A stretch of DNA of 64,000 bases from Mesorhizobium sp. AR10 (GCF_024746795.1 NZ_CP080524.1:5558001-5622000), one strand, 5' to 3'. Shown: positions 21,121-29,728, numbered from the stretch's first letter. Translations and numbers: made by a program. The notes: generated by a model from the sequence alone, not told the origin.

Positions 21121-21226
21121 TGTTGGCGGGCCTGCTCAGGCTTGTTGTCTATACGTTGTTCATGCGCGAAATATGCCGCCGGCCGGCGAATGTAAATGCG
21201 TGTCAGTGACGCGGATAGGTCCGATT

Positions 21227-22147
21227 CTAATTGTCCGGCAGCGGAATGAACTCTTCCTCATCTCCAGGAACGATATCGAAGCGGCCTGTCTTCCATTCTT
21301 CTTTGGCCTGTTCGATGCGTTCCTTCGATGACGAAACGAAATTCCACCAGATATAGCGTGGCGCGCCGAGCGAGGCGCCGCCGAACAGCATGAAATGGGC
21401 ACCGCCTTCCGACGAGACAATGATCTCGTCGCCCGGCTTGAACACCAGCAGCCGCTCGGCCGGGAAACGATCGCCGGAGATCGTAACCTCACCTTCCAGC
21501 GTATAGATGGCGCGCTCCTCGGCGTCGGCGGGGATTTTCACACTGGCGCCGGGCGCCAGTCTGAGGTCGGCGTAAAGCGTATCCGAGGCGGTCGAGACCG
21601 GAGACCGCAAGCCCGAAAACGCACCGATGACGACGCGGCCGCTGACGCCTTCGGCGTCGATTTCGGGCAGACTCAGCGCGGCCGTGTTCTCGAAGACCGG
21701 GTCGACCTCCTCCTTGCCGTTCGGCAGCGCCAGCCAGGTCTGCAGGCCGGAGACCGACATCGGCGCGCCGCGCAACTCTTCCGGCGTGCGCTCGGAATGG
21801 ACGATGCCGCGGCCGGCGGTCATCAGATTCACGTCGCCGGGCTGGATCACCATTTCGGTGCCGAGCGAATCGCGATGCCTGATCTTGCCGTCGAACAGAT
21901 AGGTGACGGTCGACAGGCCGATATGTGGATGCGGACGGACATCGAGCGCCTGGCCGGCCCGCAGGATGGCCGGGCCCATGCGGTCGAAGAAGATGAACGG
22001 GCCGACCAGACGGCGCTTGGCCGTCGGCAGCGCGCGGCGAACCTGAAAGCCGCCAATATCCTTGGCGTTCGGAATGACCATCAACTCGATCTGGTCGCTG
22101 GCGAAGGCGTCACCAGGCTGCGGGTCGTTTCCGGGGAAGAAACTCAT
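21227..22147 (-). CDS. Pirin family protein
   Basis: 306 residues of double cupin fold. The N-terminal cupin has DRMGPAILRAGQALDVRPHP, then HIGLSTVTYLFDGKIRHRDS and GIVHSERTPEELRG, with the metal-binding His residues of pirins. The C-terminal cupin follows SASDTLYADLRLAPGASVKI. Some bacterial pirins have quercetinase activity or bind metabolic enzymes; the specific role here is unknown. It starts 9 bases before the DUF2277 stop. Confidence 0.9.
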   Translation of the reverse strand: MSFFPGNDPQPGDAFASDQIELMVIPNAKDIGGFQVRRALPTAKRRLVGPFIFFDRMGPAILRAGQALDVRPHPHIGLSTVTYLFDGKIRHRDSLGTEMVIQPGDVNLMTAGRGIVHSERTPEELRGAPMSVSGLQTWLALPNGKEEVDPVFENTAALSLPEIDAEGVSGRVVIGAFSGLRSPVSTASDTLYADLRLAPGASVKIPADAEERAIYTLEGEVTISGDRFPAERLLVFKPGDEIIVSSEGGAHFMLFGGASLGAPRYIWWNFVSSSKERIEQAKEEWKTGRFDIVPGDEEEFIPLPDN

Positions 22148-22156
22148 CGGATGTCC

Positions 22157-22423
22157 TCAGGCGAAGCGCAGTGCCGATTTGGCCTTTGCCTTGGCCGCCA
22201 CTTCCTCGCGGTTGCGCGGATGATGATTGGTTTCCATGGAATGGAGCAGCTCGTGTGCCGATGCGGCAATCGCCTCGACGGCACGGTCGAAGGCCGCCTG
22301 GTTGCGCTGCGAGGGCCGCGTCGTTCCGCTCAATTTGCGCACGAATTGAAGTGCGGCATCGCGGATCTCGTCATGGGTTGCCGGCGGATCGAAATTGAAC
22401 AGGGTCTTGATGTTTCTGCACAT
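22157..22423 (-). CDS. DUF2277 family protein
   Basis: 88 residues, beginning MCRNIKTLFNFDPPAT, then EIRDAALQFVRKLSGTTRPS, the hallmark of DUF2277. Small, soluble, mostly helical, with one Cys at position 2. Function unknown; annotated widely in Actinobacteria and Rhizobiales. It lies between xseB and the pirin gene and is probably co-transcribed with the latter. Confidence 0.9.
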   Translation of the reverse strand: MCRNIKTLFNFDPPATHDEIRDAALQFVRKLSGTTRPSQRNQAAFDRAVEAIAASAHELLHSMETNHHPRNREEVAAKAKAKSALRFA

Positions 22424-22468
22424 GCTTGAACTCCTTACCTGCTTTCTCGGCCCGCCCGTTTCTACGAC

Positions 22469-22720
22469 CTATTCTGCGTCGAGTGGCTCCGTCCCGACCG
22501 GCTTACCGTCACGCGACAGCCTGATCTTCTCGACCTTGTCCTCGGCCGCCTTCAGCAGCCGGTCGCAATGCAGCTTCAGCGCCTCGCCTCGCTCATAAAT
22601 CCTGATCGACTGGTCAAGCGGGACGTCGCCGCGTTCCAGATCATCGACGATTTTCTCCAGCGCGTCGAGCGCCTGCTCGAAGCTCATCGCCTTGACGTCT
22701 TCGTTCACTTCGCCAGCCAT
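22469..22720 (-). CDS. xseB: Exodeoxyribonuclease VII small subunit
   Basis: 83 residues. [20 protein letters not shown], then [17 protein letters not shown], is the XseB core. It binds the large subunit XseA and is required for single-strand exonuclease activity. xseA is not in the window. It starts 3 bases after the stop of the broken deacetylase gene, so the two were probably co-transcribed with xseB second. Confidence 0.95.
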   Translation of the reverse strand: MAGEVNEDVKAMSFEQALDALEKIVDDLERGDVPLDQSIRIYERGEALKLHCDRLLKAAEDKVEKIRLSRDGKPVGTEPLDAE

Positions 22721-22723
22721 GAT

Positions 22724-23649
22724 CTATCCTTTCATCAGTCGCCCGACATGGGCGGCGACCGAAAATGCCAATCCCTGCAAATCGTAGCCACCCTCGAGCA
22801 GGCTGACGAGCCGATTGCCGCTGTGGCGCGTAGCGCGCTCGATCAACTGACCGGTTGCCCAGTCAAAATCGTCCTCGGTCAGGTTGATCTCGGCCAGCGG
22901 ATCGCGATGGTGCGCGTCGAACCCGGCGGAAATTATGATCAGGTCGGGTGCGAAATTGTCGAGCGCCGGCAAAACCCGCGACAGGAAGGCGTCGCGGAAC
23001 ACCTCTGAGCCGGTCTGCGGCGCCAGCGGCGCGTTGACGATGTTGCCGACGCCGGTCTCGCCCTTGGCCCCGGTGCCGGGGTAAAGCGGCATCTGGTGCG
23101 TCGAACAATAGAGCACCGACGGATCGTCCCAGAAAATATCCTGCGTCCCGTTGCCGTGATGCACATCCCAGTCGACGATGGCGACGCGCTCGGCCTGATG
23201 CTTCCTTTGCGCGTAGCGGGCTGCGATCGCAGCGGTGTTGAAGAGGCAAAAGCCCATGGCGGTGGTCTTTTCGGCATGGTGGCCGGGCGGCCGCGCAGCC
23301 ACAAAGGCGTTGGCGGCACGGCCTTCGAAGACATCATCGACCGCGGCGTTGGCGGCGCCGATTGCCGTCACCGCCGCCTGCCAGCTTTTCGGACTGGCGC
23401 TGGTGCGGCGTCGATCGAGACGATGCCGGTCTCGGGGATTGCGGCGCGGACGCGGGCGACGAAGTCCTGCGGGTGGGCATAGAGGATGGTTGCCTCGTCG
23501 CCCTCCGGCGCCTTGACCCGATCGAGCGCCGCAAAAGCCTCGTCGTCGAGCATGCGCTCGATGGCGCGCAATCGGTCGGGACGCTCCGGATGACCGGGCG
23601 GTGTCAGGTGTTCGAGAAAGATTGGGTGGGTGTAGAGTTTTGTGACCAT
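22724..23649 (-). pseudogene. Histone deacetylase/acetylpolyamine amidohydrolase family, frameshifted
   Basis: The N-terminal part (from ATG 23649, MVTKLYTHPIFLEHLTPPGHP) and the catalytic part (RPPGHHAEK, DWDVHHGNGTQ, ISAGFDAHHRDP, LLEGGYDLQGL) are in different frames. The first frame hits a stop at 23368-23370. Inserting one T on the plus strand between 23405 and 23406 (one A on the coding strand) restores DADTSASPKSW and a continuous protein of about 308 residues. The family uses Zn2+ to remove acetyl groups from Lys, polyamines or other amides, and all zinc ligands are still encoded. Either a true one-base deletion or a sequencing error. Confidence 0.88.
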
Positions 23650-23731
23650 GTCCCGATATAGGCGCGCCCGGTCGCTTTGACCATGTTTTCGCGCTTGGAA
23701 AGGGCGACGTTCAACAGGGTTTAGGTGTGTG

Positions 23732-24715
23732 CTAGGCGTTTGGCGCCGGCTGGGTCCAGCGTGAGCCGCCAAACGATGCCAGCGCCTTGTCCCTGAGTTC
23801 CCTGAACTTCGAGGAGGCCTCGGCCAGCCGCCGGTCCCAGTCGGGATTGGGCACCTGGCCCTCGATCGTCCTGAAATAGACCTGCATCAGGCAAGCGATG
23901 GCGAAAGGTTCGATGAAAGCCGCCTTGAAGGCCCAGGCGAAGACGATGGCGAGCACAAAGGCCCAGCCCGCGAGCTGCCCAGGCATGAGATAGAGAATGG
24001 CGCCGGCCGGGGCCAGCATCAGCAGGAAAATGATAAACGACACGCCCCACATGATGACCGCCAACCAGATGGCGTTCTTGACCAAGGTCTTGCCGTTCTG
24101 GGCGTAGAGCACGACCCCTTGCCGCGCCGTCTCGAACGGCGAGGCGGAATTGATGCGGATGTTGTAGCCGAGGATGATCTCGTCGACATAGGTCAGCGAC
24201 AGGCGGATGACCGTGTTGATGAAGCTGACCAGTCCGCCCAAGCCCGGAATCGGCAGGAACGCGGCAATGCCGCCGATCAGGCCGGTGATGGCGCGAATGG
24301 CGCCCTTGACCAGTTTGTCGAGCGCGAAAAGGATGTTGGCCTCGGCAAAACGCTGGGTCACGACTTCCCTGGCATAGGCGATCTGGCTCTGGCCGCCGGG
24401 AACGTCGCGGCCGTCGAGCAGATGGACCATCACGGCGATATGGCCGGCCTTGACGATGTAGTGGATGTATTCGCGGATCCAGTAGACGGCGATCGAAACG
24501 ACGCCGATGCCGACCACGCCACCCCATAGGGCAAACGACAGCGGCCCGTCGGGATCGGTGGAGATGTGGCCAACGCCATAGCCGACGCTGGCGCCAGTGC
24601 CGGTCGCCAGGATGTAGGCCAGCGTGATGCCGAAATAGACGATCATGCGAAAAACGATGAAGGGCCATGTCCGCACCATGATGGACACCGACTTGCCGAT
24701 TTCGAAATCCCACAT
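23732..24715 (-). CDS. Integral membrane protein of unknown function
   Basis: 327 residues with about seven hydrophobic segments, including IVYFGITLAYILATGTG, FALWGGVVGIGVVSIAVYW, LIGGIAAFLPIPGLGGLVSF, LAVIMWGVSFIIFLLMLA and FVLAIVFAWAFKAAFIEPF. A charged motif SQIAYAREVVTQRFAEANIL lies in a middle loop, and the C-terminus is cytosolic and charged. It resembles conserved rhizobial membrane proteins of no known function. The start at 24715 (MWDFEIGKSVS) is chosen because the upstream frame, open to 24901, overlaps the tetR gene and looks non-coding. Confidence 0.75.
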   Translation of the reverse strand: MWDFEIGKSVSIMVRTWPFIVFRMIVYFGITLAYILATGTGASVGYGVGHISTDPDGPLSFALWGGVVGIGVVSIAVYWIREYIHYIVKAGHIAVMVHLLDGRDVPGGQSQIAYAREVVTQRFAEANILFALDKLVKGAIRAITGLIGGIAAFLPIPGLGGLVSFINTVIRLSLTYVDEIILGYNIRINSASPFETARQGVVLYAQNGKTLVKNAIWLAVIMWGVSFIIFLLMLAPAGAILYLMPGQLAGWAFVLAIVFAWAFKAAFIEPFAIACLMQVYFRTIEGQVPNPDWDRRLAEASSKFRELRDKALASFGGSRWTQPAPNA

Positions 24716-24813
24716 GCCGAATCTCCCCTCAGAGATGGTGGCAGAGGATGAACTCAGGCTGGCGATTGTCAATCTCAGGCCGGATCGACTGAATTGCCTC
24801 ACAGCCTGCCGGC

Positions 24814-25401
24814 CTATTTCAGCAGACCTTCCAAAAGCACGTTGAATGCCTTCACCGCCTTCTTCGACGTGGCTTCGGGATCGTCCGAATTTGCGATCCA
24901 CTGGGCTGCATGCAGCGAGGCGCCGCTGATCACCCGGGCAGCGGCTTCGGCATCGACAGCAACGATGGTGCCCTCATCCCTCAATTTCCCAAGATTCTCG
25001 GTCATGGAGCGTATGCATTCACTCTGGCTCGGCCATTGTGAGGGATCGCCAAGCACCGCCGGGCCATCGCGAAGCACGATGCGCTGGATTTCCGGCTCCA
25101 GGGCCATCTCGATATAGGCCGTGCATTCATCGACAAAGCCGCGCCAGGGAGTGTCCGCCCTGGTTGAAACGACTTTCAGCCTGGCGAACATTTCAGCGTC
25201 AATTTCGGCGATGACCGCCTGCAGCAGGCCCTTCTTATCGCCGAAGTGATGATAGAGCGCGCCGCGCGTCAGCCCAGCCGACGCGGTGAAATCATCCATT
25301 GAGGCCTCCGCATAGCCGACGGCGCCAAAGGCACGGCGCGCTGCGGCGACCAGCTTGGCACGTGTCTCGGCGATCATCTCCTTGCGCGGCCTGTGCGCCA
25401 T
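24814..25401 (-). CDS. TetR family transcriptional regulator
   Basis: 195 residues. The N-terminal HTH is visible in ARRAFGAVGYAEASMDDFTA and SAGLTRGALYHHFGDKKGLL, the classic TetR pattern. The C-terminal ligand domain (about 60-195) includes PSQWPSQSECIRSM. It should repress the divergent MFS gene and itself through three operator copies in the 119-base gap. The ligand is probably a substrate of the transporter. GGAG lies 7 bases before the start at 25401. Confidence 0.93.
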   Translation of the reverse strand: MAHRPRKEMIAETRAKLVAAARRAFGAVGYAEASMDDFTASAGLTRGALYHHFGDKKGLLQAVIAEIDAEMFARLKVVSTRADTPWRGFVDECTAYIEMALEPEIQRIVLRDGPAVLGDPSQWPSQSECIRSMTENLGKLRDEGTIVAVDAEAAARVISGASLHAAQWIANSDDPEATSKKAVKAFNVLLEGLLK

Positions 25402-25418
25402 TCTCTTTCTCCATTCAC

Positions 25419-25484
25419 ATACGTCGCGTATATTTATTGACATACGCCTCGTATGCCATTATTCAATAAACATACGCCACGTAT
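25419..25484. promoter_or_regulatory. Three TetR-type operators ATACGNNNCGTAT
   Basis: Three copies of the same 13-bp palindrome ATACGNNNCGTAT lie at 25419-25431, 25442-25454 and 25472-25484, with spacers TCG, CCT and CCA. The arms are identical in all three. Centre spacings are 23 and 30 bases, about two and three helical turns, placing the sites on nearly the same DNA face. The middle site lies inside the spacer of a rightward promoter. They are the obvious binding sites of the adjacent TetR protein. Confidence 0.88.
25437..25465 (+). promoter_or_regulatory. Promoter of the MFS gene, -35 TTGACA
   Basis: TTGACA (25437-25442) and TATTCA (25460-25465) are separated by 17 bases. The second TetR operator fills the spacer and shares its first base with the -35 box, so bound repressor would exclude RNA polymerase. 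The MFS start codon lies 55 bases beyond the -10 box, with AGGAG 6 bases before it. Confidence 0.6.
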
Positions 25485-25520
25485 ATAAGTGGCTTCGCCG
25501 CAAAAATCCAGGAGCTTTCC

Positions 25521-26744
25521 ATGTCCAACCCCTATCGCGAAATCTTCAAGGCACGGGGAGCCATAGGCTTCGCCGCAGCCGGCTTTGTCGCCCGGCTGCC
25601 GATCGCCATGGCTCCGATCGGGATCGTCGCGATGCTGTCGCAGACGCACGGCGAATACTGGCTGGCTGGCGCCGTCTCGGCAACATACGCGCTGGCCAAC
25701 GCTTTCGTCGCGCCGCAGGTATCAAGGCTGGTGGACCGTCTTGGCCAGACGCGGATCGTCGTGCCCACCACGGTCCTTTCCGTGCTCGCTTTTGTGATCC
25801 TGATTGCGGCGGCCAACCAGCATTGGCCGATATGGACGCTGTTCGTGTCGGCGCTGCTGGCCGCTGCCATGCCCAGCATCCCCGCAATGGTGCGCGCGCG
25901 CTGGACCGAGATCTTCCGCGATCGCCCCGAGATGAACACCGCGTTCGCCTTCGAGTCGGTGGCGGACGAACTGGTCTATGTCGCCGGGGCCTCGCTATCA
26001 GTGGGGTTGAGTGTCGCCCTGTTCCCGGAAGCGGGCATGCTGGCGAGCACACTGTTCCTCGCCTTCGGCTCGCTGGCCTTCATCGCGCAGCGTTCGACCG
26101 AGCCGCGAGTGCGACCGGTGAGCCATGGTTCGCGCGGCTCGGCAATCCGCCTGCGGCCGGTTCAGATCATCACCTTCGCCCTGATCTTCATCGGCGCGAC
26201 CTTCGCGACCACGGAAGTGAGCACCGTGGCGATCACCAAGGAGCTTGGCCAGCCGGGCGCCGCCAGCCTCGTCATCGGCGTCTACGCGCTGGGATCGTTC
26301 GTCGTCGGCATCATCGTCGGTGCGCTCCGCCTGAAAGCGCCGCTGCAATTTCAGCTTGCCATCGCGATCGCCATCATCGCGCTCTCCACGCTGCCGCTGC
26401 TCGTCGCCGACACGTTGCCGCTGCTGGCGCTGGCCGTCTTCGTCAGCGGGCTGGCGATCTCGCCGACCTTCATCACGGCATTCGGCCTGATCGAGCGGCA
26501 CGTGCCGCCGGCGATGCTGACCGAGGGCATCACCTGGGTATCGACAGGAATTGGCATCGGCATGGCGCTAGGCTCCTTCGCCGCCGGCGCGGCGGTAGAC
26601 GCGTTCGGCGCTCAGAACGGGTTCTGGGTTTCAGTGGCGTCCGGCGTGGCCGCGCTGACCACCGTGTTGCTCGGCTTCCGCAGCCTTGAGACGCCGGATT
26701 GCAACATGGCCGCATGCGAAGCCGCCGCGATTCCCGCGGAATAA
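25521..26744 (+). CDS. MFS transporter
   Basis: 407 residues with twelve predicted helices and a central charged loop near residue 200 (STEPRVRPVSHGSRG). Features of the major facilitator superfamily: APQVSRLVDRLGQTRIV (motif A-like loop 2-3) and GIGIGMALGSFAAGAAVDA in the eleventh to twelfth helix region. It is probably an exporter of a small lipophilic compound, since it is under a divergent TetR repressor. The product transported cannot be told. A strong terminator follows at 26748. Confidence 0.9.
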   Translation: MSNPYREIFKARGAIGFAAAGFVARLPIAMAPIGIVAMLSQTHGEYWLAGAVSATYALANAFVAPQVSRLVDRLGQTRIVVPTTVLSVLAFVILIAAANQHWPIWTLFVSALLAAAMPSIPAMVRARWTEIFRDRPEMNTAFAFESVADELVYVAGASLSVGLSVALFPEAGMLASTLFLAFGSLAFIAQRSTEPRVRPVSHGSRGSAIRLRPVQIITFALIFIGATFATTEVSTVAITKELGQPGAASLVIGVYALGSFVVGIIVGALRLKAPLQFQLAIAIAIIALSTLPLLVADTLPLLALAVFVSGLAISPTFITAFGLIERHVPPAMLTEGITWVSTGIGIGMALGSFAAGAAVDAFGAQNGFWVSVASGVAALTTVLLGFRSLETPDCNMAACEAAAIPAE

Positions 26745-26747
26745 TTT

Positions 26748-26787
26748 CGATACGTCCGGTCCCGGTTGGGGCCGGACGTATCGTTTT
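26748..26787 (+). terminator. Rho-independent terminator after the MFS gene
   Basis: A perfect 12-bp stem, CGATACGTCCGG (26748-26759) with CCGGACGTATCG (26772-26783), 12-base loop, followed by TTTT (26784-26787). It starts 4 bases after the MFS stop and lies before the convergent ribBA gene end at 26807. Confidence 0.85.
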
Positions 26788-26806
26788 GACGATTGGATCG
26801 GGGTGC

Positions 26807-27907
26807 CTAGAGAATCTCGGTCTTGGCGATGTGGATGCCGAAACCTTCGAGGCCGACATAGTGGCGTTCGCGCGAGGCGATCAGGTTGATCGAGGAAATC
26901 CCGAGATCCTTGAGGATCTGCGCGCCCAGCCCGATCTCGCGCCATTCGTTTTCACGGCGGCGCGCCTCTTCATGATCTTCGCGATCGGTAGGAGCGGGCC
27001 GCTTGCGCTCCTGATGGGCGACGCCGACGGAGCCCTCGCGCAAATAGACGATGACGCCGCGCTTGCGCTCGCCCATCGATTTCATGACGGCGTCCAGCCG
27101 ATGACTGGTGCCGAACACGTCGCTCACCACATCCTCGGAATGCAGCCGCACCGGCACATCCTCGCCGTCGCGGATGTCGCCGAAGACGATCGCCACATGG
27201 TGCATGGAATCCCAGGGCAGCGTGTAGGTGAAGACCTGTGCCTTGCCACCGGGGGTTTCGATGTCCGAACGGGCGACGCGCTCGACCAACGTTTCCTTGC
27301 GCTGGCGGTAGGCGATGAGATCGGCGACCGAAATCTGCTTAAGGCTGTGCTTTTCGGCGAAGGCCTGCACTTGCGGGCCGCGCATGACGGTGCCGTCGTC
27401 ATTGACCAGCTCGGAAATGACGCCGACCGGCGGCAGGCCGGCGAGCTTGCAAAGGTCGACCGCGGCTTCGGTATGGCCAGAACGCATCAACACACCGCCT
27501 TCGCGCGCAATCAGCGGAAAGATGTGGCCGGGGCGGACGAAATCGGAGGCGCCGACATTGCCGTTGGCGAGGTTGCGCACGGTCAACGTGCGGTCGTCGG
27601 CCGAAATGCCGGTCGTGGTGCCGTGCTTGAAATCGACGCTGACGGTGAAGGCGGTGGTGTGAGCCGAATCATTGTCGGCGACCATCGGCGACAGGTTCAG
27701 GCGCTTGGCTTCCTCGCGCGGCATCGGCGTGCAGACGATGCCGGATGTGTTGCGGACGATGAACGCCATCTTTTCGGGCGTGCAGTGGACGGCCGCAACG
27801 ATCAGGTCGCCCTCGTTCTCGCGCCCGTCATCGTCCATGACGACGACGATCTCGCCGCGTTCGAAAGCGCGCAGGGCTTCGACGATTTTCTTCTGGTCGT
27901 AAGGCAT
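26807..27907 (-). CDS. ribB: 3,4-dihydroxy-2-butanone 4-phosphate synthase with degenerate GTP cyclohydrolase II domain
   Basis: 366 residues. The RibB half (1-205) has MDDDGRENEGDLIVAA with the catalytic acidic loop, RPGHIFPLIA and RSGHTEAAVDL. It makes the four-carbon unit of riboflavin from ribulose 5-phosphate. The C-terminal half aligns with GTP cyclohydrolase II (VRLHSEDVVSDVFGTSHRLD) but lacks the three zinc cysteines of active RibA (normal pattern HSECxxGDVFGSxRCDC). So the second domain is probably inactive, and a separate RibA must exist elsewhere. No FMN riboswitch was seen upstream. Confidence 0.9.
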   Translation of the reverse strand: MPYDQKKIVEALRAFERGEIVVVMDDDGRENEGDLIVAAVHCTPEKMAFIVRNTSGIVCTPMPREEAKRLNLSPMVADNDSAHTTAFTVSVDFKHGTTTGISADDRTLTVRNLANGNVGASDFVRPGHIFPLIAREGGVLMRSGHTEAAVDLCKLAGLPPVGVISELVNDDGTVMRGPQVQAFAEKHSLKQISVADLIAYRQRKETLVERVARSDIETPGGKAQVFTYTLPWDSMHHVAIVFGDIRDGEDVPVRLHSEDVVSDVFGTSHRLDAVMKSMGERKRGVIVYLREGSVGVAHQERKRPAPTDREDHEEARRRENEWREIGLGAQILKDLGISSINLIASRERHYVGLEGFGIHIAKTEIL

Positions 27908-27932
27908 GGACGCTCGCTTTGCTCGCGGAAGA

Positions 27933-28039
27933 AGGGAGTAGGGGAATAGGGCAGTACGGCAGTAGGGAAAAGGAAAAAATTGGCTGTTTAGGTGGGCTGC
28001 GTTACCTACTGCCCTACTGCCCTACTGCCCTACTCCCTT
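27933..28039. repeat. Imperfect inverted repeat of CTACTGCC units between aroC and ribB
   Basis: The left arm 27933-27967 is an imperfect reverse complement of the right arm 28005-28039, with about 37 bases between. The right arm consists of four head-to-tail units of CCTACTGC or CCTACTCC, period 8. It overlaps the 3' end and stop codon of aroC (28022). A long stem-loop could form in the aroC-ribB transcript. It may be a rhizobial intergenic repeat; this was not checked by search. Confidence 0.7.
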
Positions 28040-29131
28040 CCCCGTCTGTCCCCGATGACGCAGATAATGATCGGCAATGGCGCAGGCAACCATCGCCTCG
28101 CCGATCGGCACGGCACGGATGCCGACGCATGGATCGTGGCGGCCCTTGGTCATGATCTCGACGTCGTTGCCGTCCTTGTCGATCGATCTGCGTGGGGTCA
28201 GAATAGAAGACGTCGGCTTGACGGCGAAGCGGGCGACGATCGCCTGCCCGGTTGAGATGCCGCCGAGGATGCCGCCGGCATTGTTGGACAGGAAGACCGG
28301 TTTGCCGTCATTGCCCATGCGCATCTCGTCGGCATTCTCTTCGCCGGTGATGCGGGCCGCCTCAAAACCATTGCCGATCTCGACGCCCTTGACGGCGTTG
28401 ATCGACATCAGGCCGGAAGCGATGTCCTGGTCGAGCTTGGCATAGATCGGCGCGCCGAGGCCGGCTGGAACGCCGTCAGCGACGATCTCGATGACCGCGC
28501 CGACCGAGGAGCCCGCCTTGCGGATGCCGTCGAGATACTTGGTGAACACGGCGACCGAGGCTGGATCGGGGGTGAAGAACGGGTTTTCGGCATCGCCGAT
28601 GAAATTCCAGTTCCAGTTGGCGCGATCTATTTGTTTCACCCCCATCGATACCAGCGCGCCACGCACCACCATGCCCGGCACGACCTTGCGAGCGAGCGCG
28701 CCCGCCGCAACCCGCGCCGCCGTTTCGCGGGCCGAAGAACGGCCGCCGCCGCGATAGTCACGCAGGCCGTATTTGGCTTCGTAGGTATAGTCGGCATGGC
28801 CCGGCCGGTACTGGCGGGCGATCTCGCCATAGTCCTTGGAGCGCTGGTCGACATTCTCGATTTGCATCGACACCGGCGTGCCGGTGGTGATCATGGTCTC
28901 GCCATCCTCGTCGAGGATGAAGCCGGACAGGATCTTGACCTCGTCGGGCTCGCGACGCTGGGTGACGAAACGTGACTGGCCCGGGCGCCGCTTGTCGAGA
29001 TCGGCCTGGATTTCTTCGCGCGTGAAGCGGATGCCGGGCGGACAGCCGTCGACGACGCAGCCGAGCGCGGCGCCATGGCTTTCGCCCCAGGTGGTGACAC
29101 GGAAAAGATGGCCGAACGTGTTGTGAGACAT
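28022..29131 (-). CDS. aroC: Chorismate synthase
   Basis: 369 residues. It makes chorismate from EPSP in the shikimate pathway using reduced FMN. Signatures: [20 protein letters not shown] at the N-terminus, [20 protein letters not shown], and [37 protein letters not shown] and [19 protein letters not shown] are also conserved. The start at 29131 (MSHNTFG) is chosen; the frame is open to 29221, but that stretch is the palindromic repeat region. Confidence 0.97.
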   Translation of the reverse strand: MSHNTFGHLFRVTTWGESHGAALGCVVDGCPPGIRFTREEIQADLDKRRPGQSRFVTQRREPDEVKILSGFILDEDGETMITTGTPVSMQIENVDQRSKDYGEIARQYRPGHADYTYEAKYGLRDYRGGGRSSARETAARVAAGALARKVVPGMVVRGALVSMGVKQIDRANWNWNFIGDAENPFFTPDPASVAVFTKYLDGIRKAGSSVGAVIEIVADGVPAGLGAPIYAKLDQDIASGLMSINAVKGVEIGNGFEAARITGEENADEMRMGNDGKPVFLSNNAGGILGGISTGQAIVARFAVKPTSSILTPRRSIDKDGNDVEIMTKGRHDPCVGIRAVPIGEAMVACAIADHYLRHRGQTGKGVGQ

Positions 29132-29166
29132 GGAACCCAGCCCTGCCCGGCACTGGAGCCGGCTTG

Positions 29167-29213
29167 GCGCATGACCCCTAAAATCGGAGCGATTTTCGGA
29201 AAGGATCATGCGC
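29167..29213. repeat. Palindromic repeat GCGCATGA...TCATGCGC
   Basis: Arms GCGCATGA (29167-29174) and TCATGCGC (29206-29213) enclose a nested palindrome AAAATCG-GAG-CGATTTT. It resembles a repeat family I associate with Mesorhizobium and related genomes. It lies upstream of aroC. Confidence 0.65.
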
Positions 29214-29226
29214 AAAATCAAAAGTG

Positions 29227-29270
29227 CTACAGCGTCCTTTGCGTGTCCGCGAGGACGCGCGACGCTGTAG
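29227..29270. repeat. Palindromic repeat CTACAGCGTC...GACGCTGTAG
   Basis: Arms CTACAGCGTC (29227-29236) and GACGCTGTAG (29261-29270) with an inner GCGTGTCC-GCGA-GGACGCGC stem. It stands 13 bases after the previous repeat, so the pair forms a small mosaic of two element types in the aroC/DUF1344 divergent gap. Confidence 0.6.
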
Positions 29271-29409
29271 TCTGCCTTCTATTGGCGTTTTCCACAGGGG
29301 TCAAACTGTGATCTGGCGGTTTTAGTTTTGACACATTCGGTTGGTTTCTGCTCTGTTCCATCCGCCCGTTGAACACCCGCCGCCATGCGGCGCAATGAAA
29401 AAGAGGACG

Positions 29410-29667
29410 ATGATGCGTACCCTGATTGGCGCTGTTGCCGCCGCGTTGCTGATTTCCACCGCCGCTTTCGCCGGTCAGACCGAAGGCCTGATCAAAAACG
29501 TCGACAAGGACGCGCTGACGCTGACGCTGGAAGATGGCAAGTCCTATAAGCTGAACGCCGAAACCGATCTCGATGCGCTGAAGCCGGGCATGGATATCGT
29601 GATCGCCTATGACGTGACGAATGGCGAGAACGTCGTCACCGACATGGAACTGCCGGATACCGAGTAA
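29410..29667 (+). CDS. DUF1344 family small exported protein
   Basis: 85 residues. A signal peptide (MMRTLIGAVAAALLISTAAFA) is followed by a compact domain with GLIKNVDKDALTLTLEDGKS, YKLNAETDLDALKPG and VVIAYDVTNGENVV-like strands, typical of DUF1344. Such domains look like a small periplasmic beta barrel and have no known function. AGAGGA lies just upstream of the ATG pair at 29410 and 29413; an ATG at 29395 is also in frame. Confidence 0.82.
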   Translation: MMRTLIGAVAAALLISTAAFAGQTEGLIKNVDKDALTLTLEDGKSYKLNAETDLDALKPGMDIVIAYDVTNGENVVTDMELPDTE

Positions 29668-29701
29668 GATCCTCCGGCTCTTCTGGTTCAACCGCCATCT
29701 T

Positions 29702-29721
29702 TCCCGAACTCAAGTTCGGGA
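29702..29721. terminator. Hairpin TCCCGAACT-CA-AGTTCGGGA
   Basis: A perfect 9-bp stem with a two-base gap between the convergent DUF1344 and phosphatase genes. It has no good T-run on either side (TCATGG on plus, AAGATGG on minus). It resembles a recurrent rhizobial palindrome and may serve as a bidirectional transcript end. Confidence 0.45.
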
Positions 29722-29728
29722 TCATGGT

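Noticed and set aside
27908..28021. Possible FMN riboswitch before ribB
   Set aside because: The sequence is repeat-derived (CTACTGCC) and lacks RFN element conserved blocks.
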